From an uncultured Planctomycetaceae bacterium (lineage in GTDB: Bacteria; Planctomycetota; Planctomycetia; Pirellulales; UBA1268): DNA of 34,217 nt. The notes beneath the pieces were generated by a model. It worked only from the letters and a program-made list of their open reading frames with translations. It had not been told where the DNA came from and ran no database searches. This document shows, one piece after another, positions 26,587 to 34,217 of the stretch. The stretch lies in assembly GCA_903831155.1 (NCBI GenBank), contig CAIKWU010000517.1, positions 1-34,217 on the forward strand. The letters run 5' to 3'. How positions within the stretch are numbered: the stretch's first letter is position 1; every line of letters begins with the position of its first letter. A program made the position numbers and the translations under genes.

Positions 26587-27693
26587 ATGCGTTTTCCCGT
26601 GATCAGGCCTGCGATGCCCCCGGTGGAACGGTGGGCCGGGTTCCTGGCGGAGTCGTACGAGGCGAAGCGGTTCTCGAACTTCGGGCCGCTGGCCACGAGG
26701 CTCGAGGCAGTGCTCGCCCGCGCCTGGGGCGGCGACCACTCGGCGTGCGTGCTCGCCTCGAGCGGTACGGCGGCCATCGCCGCGCCGTTGATTGCCAGGG
26801 GCGTGCGCGGCCCGGTACTGCTGCCCGCTTTCACCTTCCCCGCGACGCTCGCCGCGATCCGCATGGCCGGCGCGGAGCCGGTGCTCGTCGATGTCTGCGC
26901 GACGACGTGGACGACCGACGCGACGATGCTCGACGCCGCGCTCGCCGCATCGGGGGCCCGCGCGGCGGTCGTGCTGCGTCCATTCGGCCTCCGCACCGAC
27001 CTCTCCCTCCATGCCCGCGTCGCCGAGCGTCACGGCGCCGTGCTGGTGATCGACGACGCGGCGGGCCTCGGCGTGGAGCGGAGCCTGCCCGAGAGCGATC
27101 CGTGGGTCTACGAGGCCTATTCGCTGCACGCGACCAAGCCCTTCGGGATCGGCGAAGGGGGCGCTGTCTTCGCCCATCGCGACGTCGAGGAGCGGCTGCG
27201 GCGGGCCATCAACTTCGGGCTGCCGAACCCCGACGGCACGCACGAGCCGACGTGGGGCATCAATGGCAAGATGGCCGAGGTCCAGGCGGCGATGGGGCTG
27301 GCGGTCGCCGAGGCCTTCGCCGGCCAACTCGTCCGCCGCCGGACCCTGGCGGCCCGGTACGGGGCGATGGCGGCGTCGTTCCCGGGGGTCCACTGCCGCC
27401 AGGAGACCGCCGACGGAGCCTGGCAGTTCTTCCCCCTGCTCCTGCCGGGGTCGCGAGCCGCCGACCGGTTCACGGAGGAGACCCGCCACCGGGGCATGGA
27501 GATCCGCCGCTACTACGCGCCGTCGCTGTCGCGGTTCCGCGACGTGCGGCGGCTCCACGAGTGCCCCGTCTCGGAGGATCTCGCCGGGCGGATGTGCTGC
27601 GTGCCGGTCTACCCCGACGCCAGCGACGGTGAGATCGACGAGATGGTCGCCATCGTCGCGGATTCCCTGCGGGCCAGCCTGGCGGGAGCGTGA
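26587..27693 (+). CDS. DegT/DnrJ/EryC1/StrS family sugar aminotransferase
   Basis: These PLP enzymes transfer an amino group to a keto-sugar nucleotide during surface polysaccharide or antibiotic sugar synthesis. The 368-residue protein has the fold-type I layout: SSGTAAIAAPL (58-68) for phosphate binding, PAFTFPATLAAIRMAGAEPV (80-99), the cofactor Asp156 in VIDDAAGLG and the Schiff-base Lys184 in SLHATKPFGIGEGG, as in StrS-type enzymes. The length is typical. It starts a tightly packed three-gene set with an unknown protein and a hexapeptide acyltransferase, a common arrangement for making N-acylated amino sugars. The exact sugar cannot be told from the sequence. Confidence 0.93.
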   Translation: MRFPVIRPAMPPVERWAGFLAESYEAKRFSNFGPLATRLEAVLARAWGGDHSACVLASSGTAAIAAPLIARGVRGPVLLPAFTFPATLAAIRMAGAEPVLVDVCATTWTTDATMLDAALAASGARAAVVLRPFGLRTDLSLHARVAERHGAVLVIDDAAGLGVERSLPESDPWVYEAYSLHATKPFGIGEGGAVFAHRDVEERLRRAINFGLPNPDGTHEPTWGINGKMAEVQAAMGLAVAEAFAGQLVRRRTLAARYGAMAASFPGVHCRQETADGAWQFFPLLLPGSRAADRFTEETRHRGMEIRRYYAPSLSRFRDVRRLHECPVSEDLAGRMCCVPVYPDASDGEIDEMVAIVADSLRASLAGA

Positions 27694-27695
27694 TC

Positions 27696-28871
27696 ATGGC
27701 GATGGGCCCGTTCGATCGCTGGTGTGCGAAGGCGTTCGGGGAGCTGCTCGGCATCGCGGTGCCCCTCGAGCTGCCGCCGCCGGTTGCGGGCTGGCCCGAG
27801 AGCCCGGAGGAGGGCTGGGAGACCGCCTGGGAGGAGGCCACGCGGGCCCTCGTGAACCGGGCGGGCGCGGGCTTCGACGAGCGACGACGGGCCCGCGGTT
27901 CGGCGCTCGCGTCGGCCCTCGACCGGGAGGCGGCTGCCGTGGACCGCGACACGCTGCACGCCGTCGTGGCCGAGCGGATCGCGATCGCCCGCCAGGATCG
28001 CTTCACCTGCGATCCCAGCGAGAACTTCTGGTACTTCAAGATCAACCACGGCTACTGGGAGCAGCTCTACGGCATCTTCGGCACTCCCGATCCCGGGAAG
28101 ATGCGGTTCCGGTCGCCGGAACGGTATCGCGAGGCCTATGTCGATTCCGGGTTCGCCACCGTGCTCGATTCGCTCGTCGTTCGATTCGCCCGGGACGACG
28201 GCACCACGATCACATTTCCCGGGATGCACTTCGGCGCGAGCCTCGAGGCTGGAAACCACGATCACGAGACGGTGCTGGCGCGGTTTCCGACGATTCCTCA
28301 CGGCATCCAGTCGATTGCGGTCGGGGCCACGATCGGCATGCTGGCCGTGTTCGATTCGCTGTTCGGTTCCCGGTCGCTGTCGTTCGCGGACGGCAGCTTT
28401 CCGAAACTGGCCGCCATGGGGGGCATGCTCCGCGAGACGCTCACCGGCTTCGCCCGGCACTCCGATCGGGTCATCTTCGTGGTGCCGCCCCATCTTCGGG
28501 GACTGACGCTCGACGGCCTCGACATCCCACAGGAGACGCTGCCGGTCCCGGGGCAGCGGGTGCACGAGTGCTGGGCGGCCGCGCTGCGGGCCACGGTGGG
28601 GCACGTGCTCGGCAGGCTCGAATCGGACGACCGGGTGCTCGTGATCACGCAGTCTGCGGTATTCGCGGCGATGCTCTGCCTGTTTCTCAGGGCGGCCGGG
28701 GAGGCGGTGGTGCCCCCGGGAAAGCGGATTTTCTTCTTCGATCTCGGCCAGGTGATCGACTCCGCGACGCCGGAGTCGGGCGGCGTGTGGATCAGCCGGC
28801 ACACCGTGCACGATCCCGCGCTCTTTCGCATCACCGGCGTCGAGCCGGAGCTCCCGCATGCACAACGCTGA
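27696..28871 (+). CDS. Unrecognised protein in the amino-sugar cassette
   Basis: I do not recognise this 391-residue soluble protein. There is no signal peptide or membrane helix. Distinct stretches include ENFWYFKINHGYWEQLYGIFG, with several aromatic residues (from about 109), FPGMHFGASLEAGNHDHETV, and a C-terminal alpha/beta-looking segment, RVLVITQSAVFAAMLCLFLR, followed by KRIFFFDLGQVIDSA. The last part faintly recalls the end of GT-D-fold glycosyltransferases, in which a strand ends in I-D-I-G; this is a weak guess. I chose the ATG at 27696 (GGGAG 7 nt upstream) rather than the GTG at 27690, which overlaps the aminotransferase stop. It overlaps the acyltransferase gene by 14 nt, so all three are likely translated together and act in one pathway. 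Confidence 0.85.
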   Translation: MAMGPFDRWCAKAFGELLGIAVPLELPPPVAGWPESPEEGWETAWEEATRALVNRAGAGFDERRRARGSALASALDREAAAVDRDTLHAVVAERIAIARQDRFTCDPSENFWYFKINHGYWEQLYGIFGTPDPGKMRFRSPERYREAYVDSGFATVLDSLVVRFARDDGTTITFPGMHFGASLEAGNHDHETVLARFPTIPHGIQSIAVGATIGMLAVFDSLFGSRSLSFADGSFPKLAAMGGMLRETLTGFARHSDRVIFVVPPHLRGLTLDGLDIPQETLPVPGQRVHECWAAALRATVGHVLGRLESDDRVLVITQSAVFAAMLCLFLRAAGEAVVPPGKRIFFFDLGQVIDSATPESGGVWISRHTVHDPALFRITGVEPELPHAQR

Positions 28872-29436
28872 CTACCTGTCTCGCGAGGCCCTTGAGCGGC
28901 TCGGTTTCGCCTCCCTCGGCGAGCATGTGCTCATCCACCCCACCTGCGTGCTCGTGGGCTGCGGGCGAATGCGGATCGGCTCGCACGTGCGGATCGACCC
29001 CTTCTGCGTGATCACCATGTCGGCCGAGTTCGTGATCGGCGACCGCGTGCACATCTCCGCGCACGCGAGTCTGCTGGGGGCCGGCGGCATCACGATCGGT
29101 GACTACGCCTGCATCTCGCACGGCACACGGGTGCTGTCGTCGTCGGACGACTTCTCGGGGCCGTCCATCTGCGGGCCACTGGTGCCGCCCGAGTGGAGGC
29201 ACGTCGTCACCGCTCCGATCCAGGTGGCACGGCACGGAGTTCTCGGCGCGAACTCGGTGATCCTCCCGGGCGGCGGCCTCGGCGAGGGAGCCACGGTCGG
29301 GGCCCTGTCGCTCGTGAAGGCCGTGCTCGAGCCGTGGACGGTGAATGCCGGTGTCCCGACCCGCGTGGTCGGTCGGCGCGACCGTGAGGGGGTGCTCGCC
29401 GAGGAGCGCTCGTTGGCGGCTCAGCTCCGCGGCTGA
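28858..29436 (+). CDS. Hexapeptide-repeat acyltransferase (WbbJ/galactoside O-acetyltransferase type)
   Basis: The 192-residue product is a left-handed beta-helix acyltransferase. Hexapeptide steps run from about residue 22 to 85 (LGEHVLIHPTCVLVGCGRMR) and again from 122 (VARHGVLGANSVILPGGGLG), interrupted by the loop around SSSDDFSGPS typical of acetyl-CoA-dependent sugar acetyltransferases. The family uses a His in the loop region as base; His124 in ARHGV is not certain to be it. The start has GGAG 7 nt upstream and lies inside the end of the previous gene. With the aminotransferase it probably acylates an amino or hydroxyl group of the sugar. It is convergent with the outer-membrane protein gene, 10 nt apart. 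Confidence 0.9.
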   Translation: MHNADYLSREALERLGFASLGEHVLIHPTCVLVGCGRMRIGSHVRIDPFCVITMSAEFVIGDRVHISAHASLLGAGGITIGDYACISHGTRVLSSSDDFSGPSICGPLVPPEWRHVVTAPIQVARHGVLGANSVILPGGGLGEGATVGALSLVKAVLEPWTVNAGVPTRVVGRRDREGVLAEERSLAAQLRG

Positions 29437-29446
29437 ATGCCGGCGA

Positions 29447-30235
29447 TCACCACCGCCAGCCAAGACCTGCGTCGGAGAAGAACGGAGCCGTATCGCGGGC
29501 GAGCGCCCAGCCGACGCGAAGCCCCATTTCGAGGTTCCGCGTGAGCATCACGTGGAACCCGGGGCTGACGTAGGGCTCGCTTCGCGCATGACTCGTGCCG
29601 GCCGAGTAGGAGCCGAACCACTCTGCGTGCACCTCGAGCCGCTCGGCGAGTGGCACGCGGAGCACGGCCGATGGCGTCCAGCGGCTGTACCAGTCGGTCA
29701 GGCCCTCCGAGTACGCATAGCGGATCGCTGTGTCGAGCCTCCAGCCACTGGGCAGCTCCCAGCCGGCCACGCCCGTGGCGACGGGCACGGTGCCGAAGAC
29801 ATCGCCGTAGGTGGGAGTCGAACCCTCGATGATGAAGCATGCCTCGGGGCGGAGGCCGTCCTGATCGGACAGGGCGGCCTTGAGTCCGTAGAGCACGCTC
29901 GACTCGTAGAGCGTGGTGCCGTCGAGCCGGCCTTCGCCCACCTCCACGCTCGTCACGATCGTGCCCTGCGAGCCGACGCCGTAGTTGGCCCCGATCCGCC
30001 ACTCCAGCCACTCGGTCGCGCCGATTCGGAACAGCGACTCCGGATAGTTGTTGGTGGGGGGCCCGTCGAGATTGTCGATGTAGACGTGCGATGCCTCGAG
30101 CAGCACCGTGCCCGGAGCCACGCAGTGGGTGCAGGGCGTGAAAGCGTCGCGGTCGGTGCCGAGGTCCCACTCGCCGGCGTTGGCTGCGCGGCCGAGGGCC
30201 ACGGCCAGCACGACGATCACCGCAGCCCTCCCCAT
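29447..30235 (-). CDS. Putative outer-membrane beta-barrel protein (phenol MetA-pathway-like family)
   Basis: The 262-residue protein has a signal peptide (about 1-20, ending ANA-GE). After it comes LGTDRDAFTPCTHCVAPG and then ESLFRIGATEWLEWRIGANYG, the layout of the phenol-degradation MetA-pathway/transporter family common in planctomycetes. Alternating polar and aromatic strands run to the C-terminus, which ends in GLGWRW with a terminal aromatic residue, a hallmark of barrels inserted by BamA. It probably sits in the outer membrane; the substrate is unknown and the family name does not prove phenol use. A ribosome site, GAAGGAGG, precedes the ATG. It lies 106 nt after korB on the same strand, and that gap holds nothing else recognisable. 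Confidence 0.85.
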   Translation of the reverse strand: MGRAAVIVVLAVALGRAANAGEWDLGTDRDAFTPCTHCVAPGTVLLEASHVYIDNLDGPPTNNYPESLFRIGATEWLEWRIGANYGVGSQGTIVTSVEVGEGRLDGTTLYESSVLYGLKAALSDQDGLRPEACFIIEGSTPTYGDVFGTVPVATGVAGWELPSGWRLDTAIRYAYSEGLTDWYSRWTPSAVLRVPLAERLEVHAEWFGSYSAGTSHARSEPYVSPGFHVMLTRNLEMGLRVGWALARDTAPFFSDAGLGWRW

Positions 30236-30341
30236 GAACGCCCCCCCGCCTCCTTCGATCGGCGAAAGCGGAGCACGGCAATCCGCCTGGCCGGCGGGAC
30301 CGGCAGGGTTTGCGCCGGAACCCCGGATTCCGCCCCAACGA

Positions 30342-31397
30342 TCAGCGATAGCGGGCCATCAGGGCGTCGAGGGCGCCGGCGCCCGGGCAGAGCCGGTCGA
30401 ACGGGATGTCGATCAGGGGCGACTCGGGGGTTCTGAGCAGGTCGTGCATCTCGCGGCTGTTCTCGTCCACGAACAGGAGACCGGTGGCGATCTCCCCCCG
30501 CTGCTGGCAGGCACGGACGTGGGCGTAGGCGCTCGACCGGTCGGTCGGGTCGTAGTCCGCTGCCGTGCTCCGCAGGCGGACGCAACTGCCGTCGTGCATC
30601 TGGACGACGCGGAGCTGGTCGCCCGAATCGGGCAGCGTGATCTCGGCGTGCACCGGCACGTAGTCCGCGTGGACCGCCTCGACCTCGTGCTCGCGGGTGT
30701 ACTTGTAGCTCTTCGTCGATCCCTCGTGGTCGTTGAACGTCACGCAGGGGGAAATGACGTCGACGAGTGCCAGCCCCTTGTGGGACAGGCCTGCCTTGAG
30801 GATCGGCACCAACTGCTTCTTGTCGCCCGAGAACGAGCGGGCCACGAAGGTCGCCCCGATCGAGAGCGCGAGGAGCGCCGGGTCGATCGGCGCCTGCTCG
30901 TTGGCCTCGCCCCGCTTCGAGGTCGAGCCGACGTCGGCCGAGGCGGAGAACTGGCCCTTCGTAAGGCCGTAGACACCGTTGTTCTCGATCACGTAGAGCA
31001 TGTTCACGTTGCGGCGGATGGCATGGGCCATCTGGCCGATCCCGATCGAGAGCGAGTCGCCGTCGCCGGAGATGCCGATGTAGGTCAGCCCGCGGTTGGC
31101 CGCGGCCGCACCCGTGGTCACCGACGGCATCCGGCCGTGCACGGAGTTGAAGCCGTGCGACTGCTTCATGAAGTAGGCGGTCGTCTTCGACGAGCAGCCG
31201 ATGCCGCTCATCTTGGCGGCGCGATGCGGTTCGAGCTCGAGCTCCCAGGCGGCCTGCACGAGCGCCGCCGTGACGGAGTCGTGGCCGCAGCCGGCGCAGA
31301 GGGTGGACATCACCCCCTCGTAGTCCCGGATGGTCAGGCCGAGACTGTTCTGTCGAAGGCTCGGGTGACGGACAGGGGGCTTGGCGATCGAGGTCAT
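30342..31397 (-). CDS. korB: 2-oxoacid:ferredoxin oxidoreductase, beta subunit
   Basis: The beta subunit binds thiamine diphosphate and, with alpha/gamma, oxidises a 2-oxoacid to its acyl-CoA while reducing ferredoxin. The 351-residue protein shows CAGCGHDSV (34-42), SGIGCSSKTTAYF (64-76), the ThDP motif GDGDSLSIG (111-119), a following IENNGVYGLTKGQFSA and VISPCVTFND, all standard for KorB/PorB. The substrate is likely 2-oxoglutarate by similarity to KorAB-type enzymes, but pyruvate or another 2-oxoacid cannot be excluded. The ATG overlaps the korA stop by 4 nt. It carries no ferredoxin domain of its own; the Fe-S centres are in the GltD-like subunit encoded upstream. Confidence 0.95.
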   Translation of the reverse strand: MTSIAKPPVRHPSLRQNSLGLTIRDYEGVMSTLCAGCGHDSVTAALVQAAWELELEPHRAAKMSGIGCSSKTTAYFMKQSHGFNSVHGRMPSVTTGAAAANRGLTYIGISGDGDSLSIGIGQMAHAIRRNVNMLYVIENNGVYGLTKGQFSASADVGSTSKRGEANEQAPIDPALLALSIGATFVARSFSGDKKQLVPILKAGLSHKGLALVDVISPCVTFNDHEGSTKSYKYTREHEVEAVHADYVPVHAEITLPDSGDQLRVVQMHDGSCVRLRSTAADYDPTDRSSAYAHVRACQQRGEIATGLLFVDENSREMHDLLRTPESPLIDIPFDRLCPGAGALDALMARYR

Positions 31398-33193
31398 GCG
31401 GGCACTCCGGACAGGTGGCTGCTGACGGCCTCGACGACGACCCTGGCCGTCAGGGGCATGCCGCCGTAGTCGAGGATCGGGATCAGGTCGGCGGGCGCAA
31501 CGCCGAGTTCGATCGTCAGGAGCGACCTCAGCTGGCCGTCCCGGTTCTGCTCGATCACGAACACCCGGTCATAGGACTCCAGGAACTCCCTCACCTCCTC
31601 CCCGAAGGGGAAGGCCCGGATCCGCATCACGTCGACGAGGATGTCCTGAGCCCTCAACCGGTCGGCGGCTTCGCGGACGGCCGCGTCGCAGCCGCCGAGC
31701 GTCACCAGCCCGATGTCGGCGCCCTCCTGCAGCGTGAAGGCCGGCTTCGGCACGATCGTGGCGGCATGGGCGAACTTCCGCCGCAGCCGGTCGACGACCT
31801 CCATGTAGGCGTCGGAGTCCTCGGTGTAGCCGGCGTGTTTGTCGTGGCCGGAGCCACGGACGAAGTAGGCCCCCTTGCCCCCCACGCCGGGCAGCGTGCG
31901 GGCGGCGATGCCGTCGCCGTCGACGTCGAGGTAGCGGGAGAACTTCTTGAGCTTCTCGAGGGCGGCGGCGTCGAACACCTTGCCGTGGTCGGGGCGGTAG
32001 GAGTCGTCCCACTTCAGCCGCTTGACCATCCAGTCGTTCATGCCGATGTCGAGATCGGTGGCCACGAACACGGGGGTCTGCAGGCGGTCGGCGAGGTCGA
32101 AGCTCTGCACGGCCATCTCGAAGGCCTCGTGCGGGTTGGCCGGGAAGAGGATCGGGTGCTTGGTGTCGCCGTGCGAGGCGTAGGCCAGGGAGAGCAGGTC
32201 GGCCTGCTGGGTCCGGGTGGGCATGCCCGTGGCCGGACCGCACCGCTGGATGTCGAAGAACACCGCGGGGATGTCGGTGTAGTAGGCCAGGCCGATGAAC
32301 TCCTGCATCAGCGAGATGCCGGGGCCCGACGTGTTGGTGAAGGCCCGGGCACCGGCCCAGCCCGCCCCGATCACGATCCCGGCCGCGGCGAGCTCGTCCT
32401 CGGCCTGCAGAATCGCGTAGCGCCGCTCGCCGGTCTCCTTGTCCACCCGGTATTTCTCGCAGAACGCCTTGAAGCCCTCCATGAGCGACGTGGCCGGCGT
32501 GATCGGATACCACGCACCGACCGTCGCACCCGCGTAGACCGCCCCCAGGGCGCAGGCCGTGTTGCCGTCGATCAGGATCGAATCCCCCGTGGCGTCCATC
32601 TTCTCGAGGCGAAAGGGCAGGGGGCAGGGGCAGTGCTGCGTGGCGTAGTCGTGGCCCAGGCGGATCGCCTTGTAGTTCGACTCGAGCAGCTTCGGTTTCT
32701 TGCCGTAGGTCTCGGTGAGGAGCTTGTCGACGACCTCCATGTCGATCCCGAGGAGGGCCGTCAGGGCGCCCGTGTAGGCGATGTTCCGCAGCAGCGTCCG
32801 CTCGCGGTCTCCCTCGAACGACTCCACGCACAGCCGCCCGAACGGGATCCCGAGGATCGTGATGCCCTCCCGCTCCAGCTCCCTCGGCAGGGGCCACGAG
32901 GAGTCGTAGAGCAGGTAGCCGCCCGGGCGGACCGTGGCCACGTCCTTGGCGTAGGTGGCGGGATTGAGGGCCACCACGAGATCGACCTCCGACGGCCGCG
33001 CGGTGTAGGCGTCCTTGCTGACGCGGATCTCGTACCAGGTGGGCAGGCCCTGGATGTTGGACGGGAAGATGTTCTTGCCCGACACCGGGATGCCCATGCG
33101 GAAGATCGCCTGCATGAGGAGGCCGTTGGCGCTCGCGGAGCCGGTGCCGTTGACCGTCCCGATCTTGAAGGCGAAATCGTTGACGCCGTTCAT
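31394..33193 (-). CDS. korA: 2-oxoacid:ferredoxin oxidoreductase, fused gamma-alpha subunit
   Basis: The 599-residue protein joins a gamma domain (about 1-190, starting FKIGTVNGTGSASANGLLMQ) and an alpha domain with YPITPATSLMEGF (229-241), EDELAAAGIVIGAGWAG, TNTSGPGISLMQEF and FFDIQRCGPATGMPTRTQQ, the usual KorA landmarks. The C-terminal part ends with a domain containing VFVIEQNRDGQL. I chose the ATG at 33193 because it overlaps the preceding stop (ATGA) and fits the family start. It works with KorB, and the overlap on both sides shows a tight three-gene operon for a complex in the cytoplasm. Confidence 0.95.
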   Translation of the reverse strand: MNGVNDFAFKIGTVNGTGSASANGLLMQAIFRMGIPVSGKNIFPSNIQGLPTWYEIRVSKDAYTARPSEVDLVVALNPATYAKDVATVRPGGYLLYDSSWPLPRELEREGITILGIPFGRLCVESFEGDRERTLLRNIAYTGALTALLGIDMEVVDKLLTETYGKKPKLLESNYKAIRLGHDYATQHCPCPLPFRLEKMDATGDSILIDGNTACALGAVYAGATVGAWYPITPATSLMEGFKAFCEKYRVDKETGERRYAILQAEDELAAAGIVIGAGWAGARAFTNTSGPGISLMQEFIGLAYYTDIPAVFFDIQRCGPATGMPTRTQQADLLSLAYASHGDTKHPILFPANPHEAFEMAVQSFDLADRLQTPVFVATDLDIGMNDWMVKRLKWDDSYRPDHGKVFDAAALEKLKKFSRYLDVDGDGIAARTLPGVGGKGAYFVRGSGHDKHAGYTEDSDAYMEVVDRLRRKFAHAATIVPKPAFTLQEGADIGLVTLGGCDAAVREAADRLRAQDILVDVMRIRAFPFGEEVREFLESYDRVFVIEQNRDGQLRSLLTIELGVAPADLIPILDYGGMPLTARVVVEAVSSHLSGVPA

Positions 33194-34217
33194 GCCTTCA
33201 CCAGTTCTCCTTGTTCGCAGGCGGCCCCCGCCACCGGCTTGATCAGGTCGAACAGCCGCATATCCCACGCCGCCGTGGGGCACCGTTCGGCGCAGAGTCC
33301 GCAGTGCAGGCAGACGTCTTCGTCCTTGACCATCACCCGCTTCGTCTGCGGGAGCGGCTCGGAGAGGTAGATCTCCTGCGAGAGATTGACCGCCGGTGCC
33401 GACAGTCGCTGCCGGAGGTCGGCCTCCGGTGAGTGGTTGGTCGTGATCGTCAGGCAGTTCGTCGGGCAGACGTCGATGCAGGCGTCGCACTCGATGCACT
33501 TCGGCGGCGCGAAGTGCGTCTGGATGTCGCAGTTGAGGCACCGCGACACCTCCGTCGCCACCTGCTCGGGGGAGAAGCCGAGTTCCACCTCCACGTTGAG
33601 GTCGCGGAACCGCTTGGCGAGCTCCTCGTGCCGCATCACCTGCCGCGCCGCCGGGTCGTAGTCGTTGGCGTAGGCCCAGCTGTGCAGGCCGTTCTTCACG
33701 CTCACGAGCGTCATGCCCTCGGGCGGCCGCTCGGTGACCGGCCGCTCGTGGCAGGCGAGGTCGATCGAGATCGCGGCCTGGTGGCCATGGGCCACCGCCC
33801 AGATGATGTTCTGCGGTCCCCAGGCGGCGTCACCCCCGAAGAACACCTGCGGGTGCGTGCTCTGGTGCGTGACCCGGTCGACGACCGGCATCCCCCGGTC
33901 ATCGAATGCCACGCCGATGTCCCGCTCGATCCAGGGGAAGGCGTTGTCCTGCCCGATCGCGAGGATCACCGCGTCGCACGGGATCACGATCGTCCCGGTC
34001 ACGCGGCTCGTGGCCCTGCCGTTGGCGGCCTCCGTCCACTCGAGCACCTCGAACTCCATGCCCACGAGCCTGCCGCTCTCCACCACCATCCGCGTGGGGG
34101 CGTGGTTCTCGATGATCTCGACCTGCTCCTCCTCGGCGTCCTCGAGCTCCCAGGGGGATGCCTTGAAGTGCTTCCGGCCGCGGCGGGCCACCACCTTCAC
34201 GTCGGTCGCTCCGAGCC
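33190..34217 (-). CDS. GltD-like FAD/NAD(P)-binding oxidoreductase with 4Fe-4S domains (partial, start outside window)
   Basis: The frame stays open to the window edge, so the N-terminus is missing; 342 codons are visible. The first part reads LGATDVKVVARRG and then CDAVILAIGQ and FFGGDAAWGPQNIIWAVAHG, as in the NAD(P)H-binding flavoprotein of the glutamate synthase small-subunit family. The C-terminal third is ferredoxin-like: CLNCD, CIECDACIDVCPTNC and CLHCGLCAERCP provide ligands for two 4Fe-4S clusters plus an extra CxxC. It overlaps korA by 4 nt. The subunit probably exchanges electrons between the KorAB core and NAD(P)H or free ferredoxin. This is not a glutamate synthase: no gltB is visible. 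Confidence 0.9.
   Translation of the reverse strand, partial: LGATDVKVVARRGRKHFKASPWELEDAEEEQVEIIENHAPTRMVVESGRLVGMEFEVLEWTEAANGRATSRVTGTIVIPCDAVILAIGQDNAFPWIERDIGVAFDDRGMPVVDRVTHQSTHPQVFFGGDAAWGPQNIIWAVAHGHQAAISIDLACHERPVTERPPEGMTLVSVKNGLHSWAYANDYDPAARQVMRHEELAKRFRDLNVEVELGFSPEQVATEVSRCLNCDIQTHFAPPKCIECDACIDVCPTNCLTITTNHSPEADLRQRLSAPAVNLSQEIYLSEPLPQTKRVMVKDEDVCLHCGLCAERCPTAAWDMRLFDLIKPVAGAACEQGELVKA

Noticed and set aside
29811-29829. tRNA T-arm-like sequence (GGGAGTCGAACCCTCG)
   Set aside because: No acceptor, D or anticodon arm around it, and it lies inside the outer-membrane protein coding sequence (Glu-Gly-Ser-Thr-Pro).
1-34217. CRISPR arrays, insertion sequences or phage genes
   Set aside because: No regularly spaced repeats, transposase or integrase motifs were seen on either strand.

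Overview
The window is a high-GC stretch of bacterial chromosome with densely packed genes. It fits a planctomycete of the Pirellulales/Pirellulaceae type. The reasons are the very GC-rich codon use, a Gram-negative LpxA, a giant membrane-anchored TPR protein, an HTTM protein, a planctomycete-style secreted protein with an FGYYGTQWRRWPG motif, and a MetA-pathway-like outer-membrane protein. This assignment is inference; there is no rRNA or marker gene to prove it. No insertion sequence, phage gene or CRISPR array was seen.

Left part (1-6204): a minus-strand sensory operon runs from a membrane-anchored UrtA-like periplasmic binding protein through a dCache/HAMP chemoreceptor with a WspA-type signalling tip and CheW to CheR, which leaves the window at position 1. 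Two of its junctions are 4-nt ATGA overlaps. Divergent from it is a sigma-54 activator that lacks a receiver domain.

Middle part (6208-14757): lpxA (minus) is convergent with the activator, and both stop codons lie in the loop of one GC hairpin. Next come a small TPR protein (plus), a 1454-residue membrane-anchored TPR protein (minus), a Cys/His-rich secreted protein (plus) preceded by a sigma-28-like promoter, tRNA-Leu(UAG) (minus) and an HTTM membrane protein (minus).

Central-metabolism block (14890-26513, plus): lpd, aceE, aceF, sucA, sucB and a second lpd give complete pyruvate and 2-oxoglutarate dehydrogenase complexes side by side, with one dihydrolipoyl dehydrogenase at each end. Together they convert pyruvate to acetyl-CoA and 2-oxoglutarate to succinyl-CoA, making NADH. 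A perfect 18-bp inverted repeat lies before the second lpd.

Right part (26587-34217): a three-gene plus-strand cassette holds a DegT-type sugar aminotransferase, an unrecognised protein and a hexapeptide acyltransferase, probably for making or adding an acylated amino sugar. A minus-strand outer-membrane-like protein follows. Last is a minus-strand operon for a 2-oxoacid:ferredoxin oxidoreductase: a GltD-like FAD/Fe-S subunit cut by the window end, a gamma-alpha fusion KorA, and KorB. The organism therefore encodes both an NAD-linked and a probable ferredoxin-linked route from 2-oxoglutarate to succinyl-CoA within about 15 kb.
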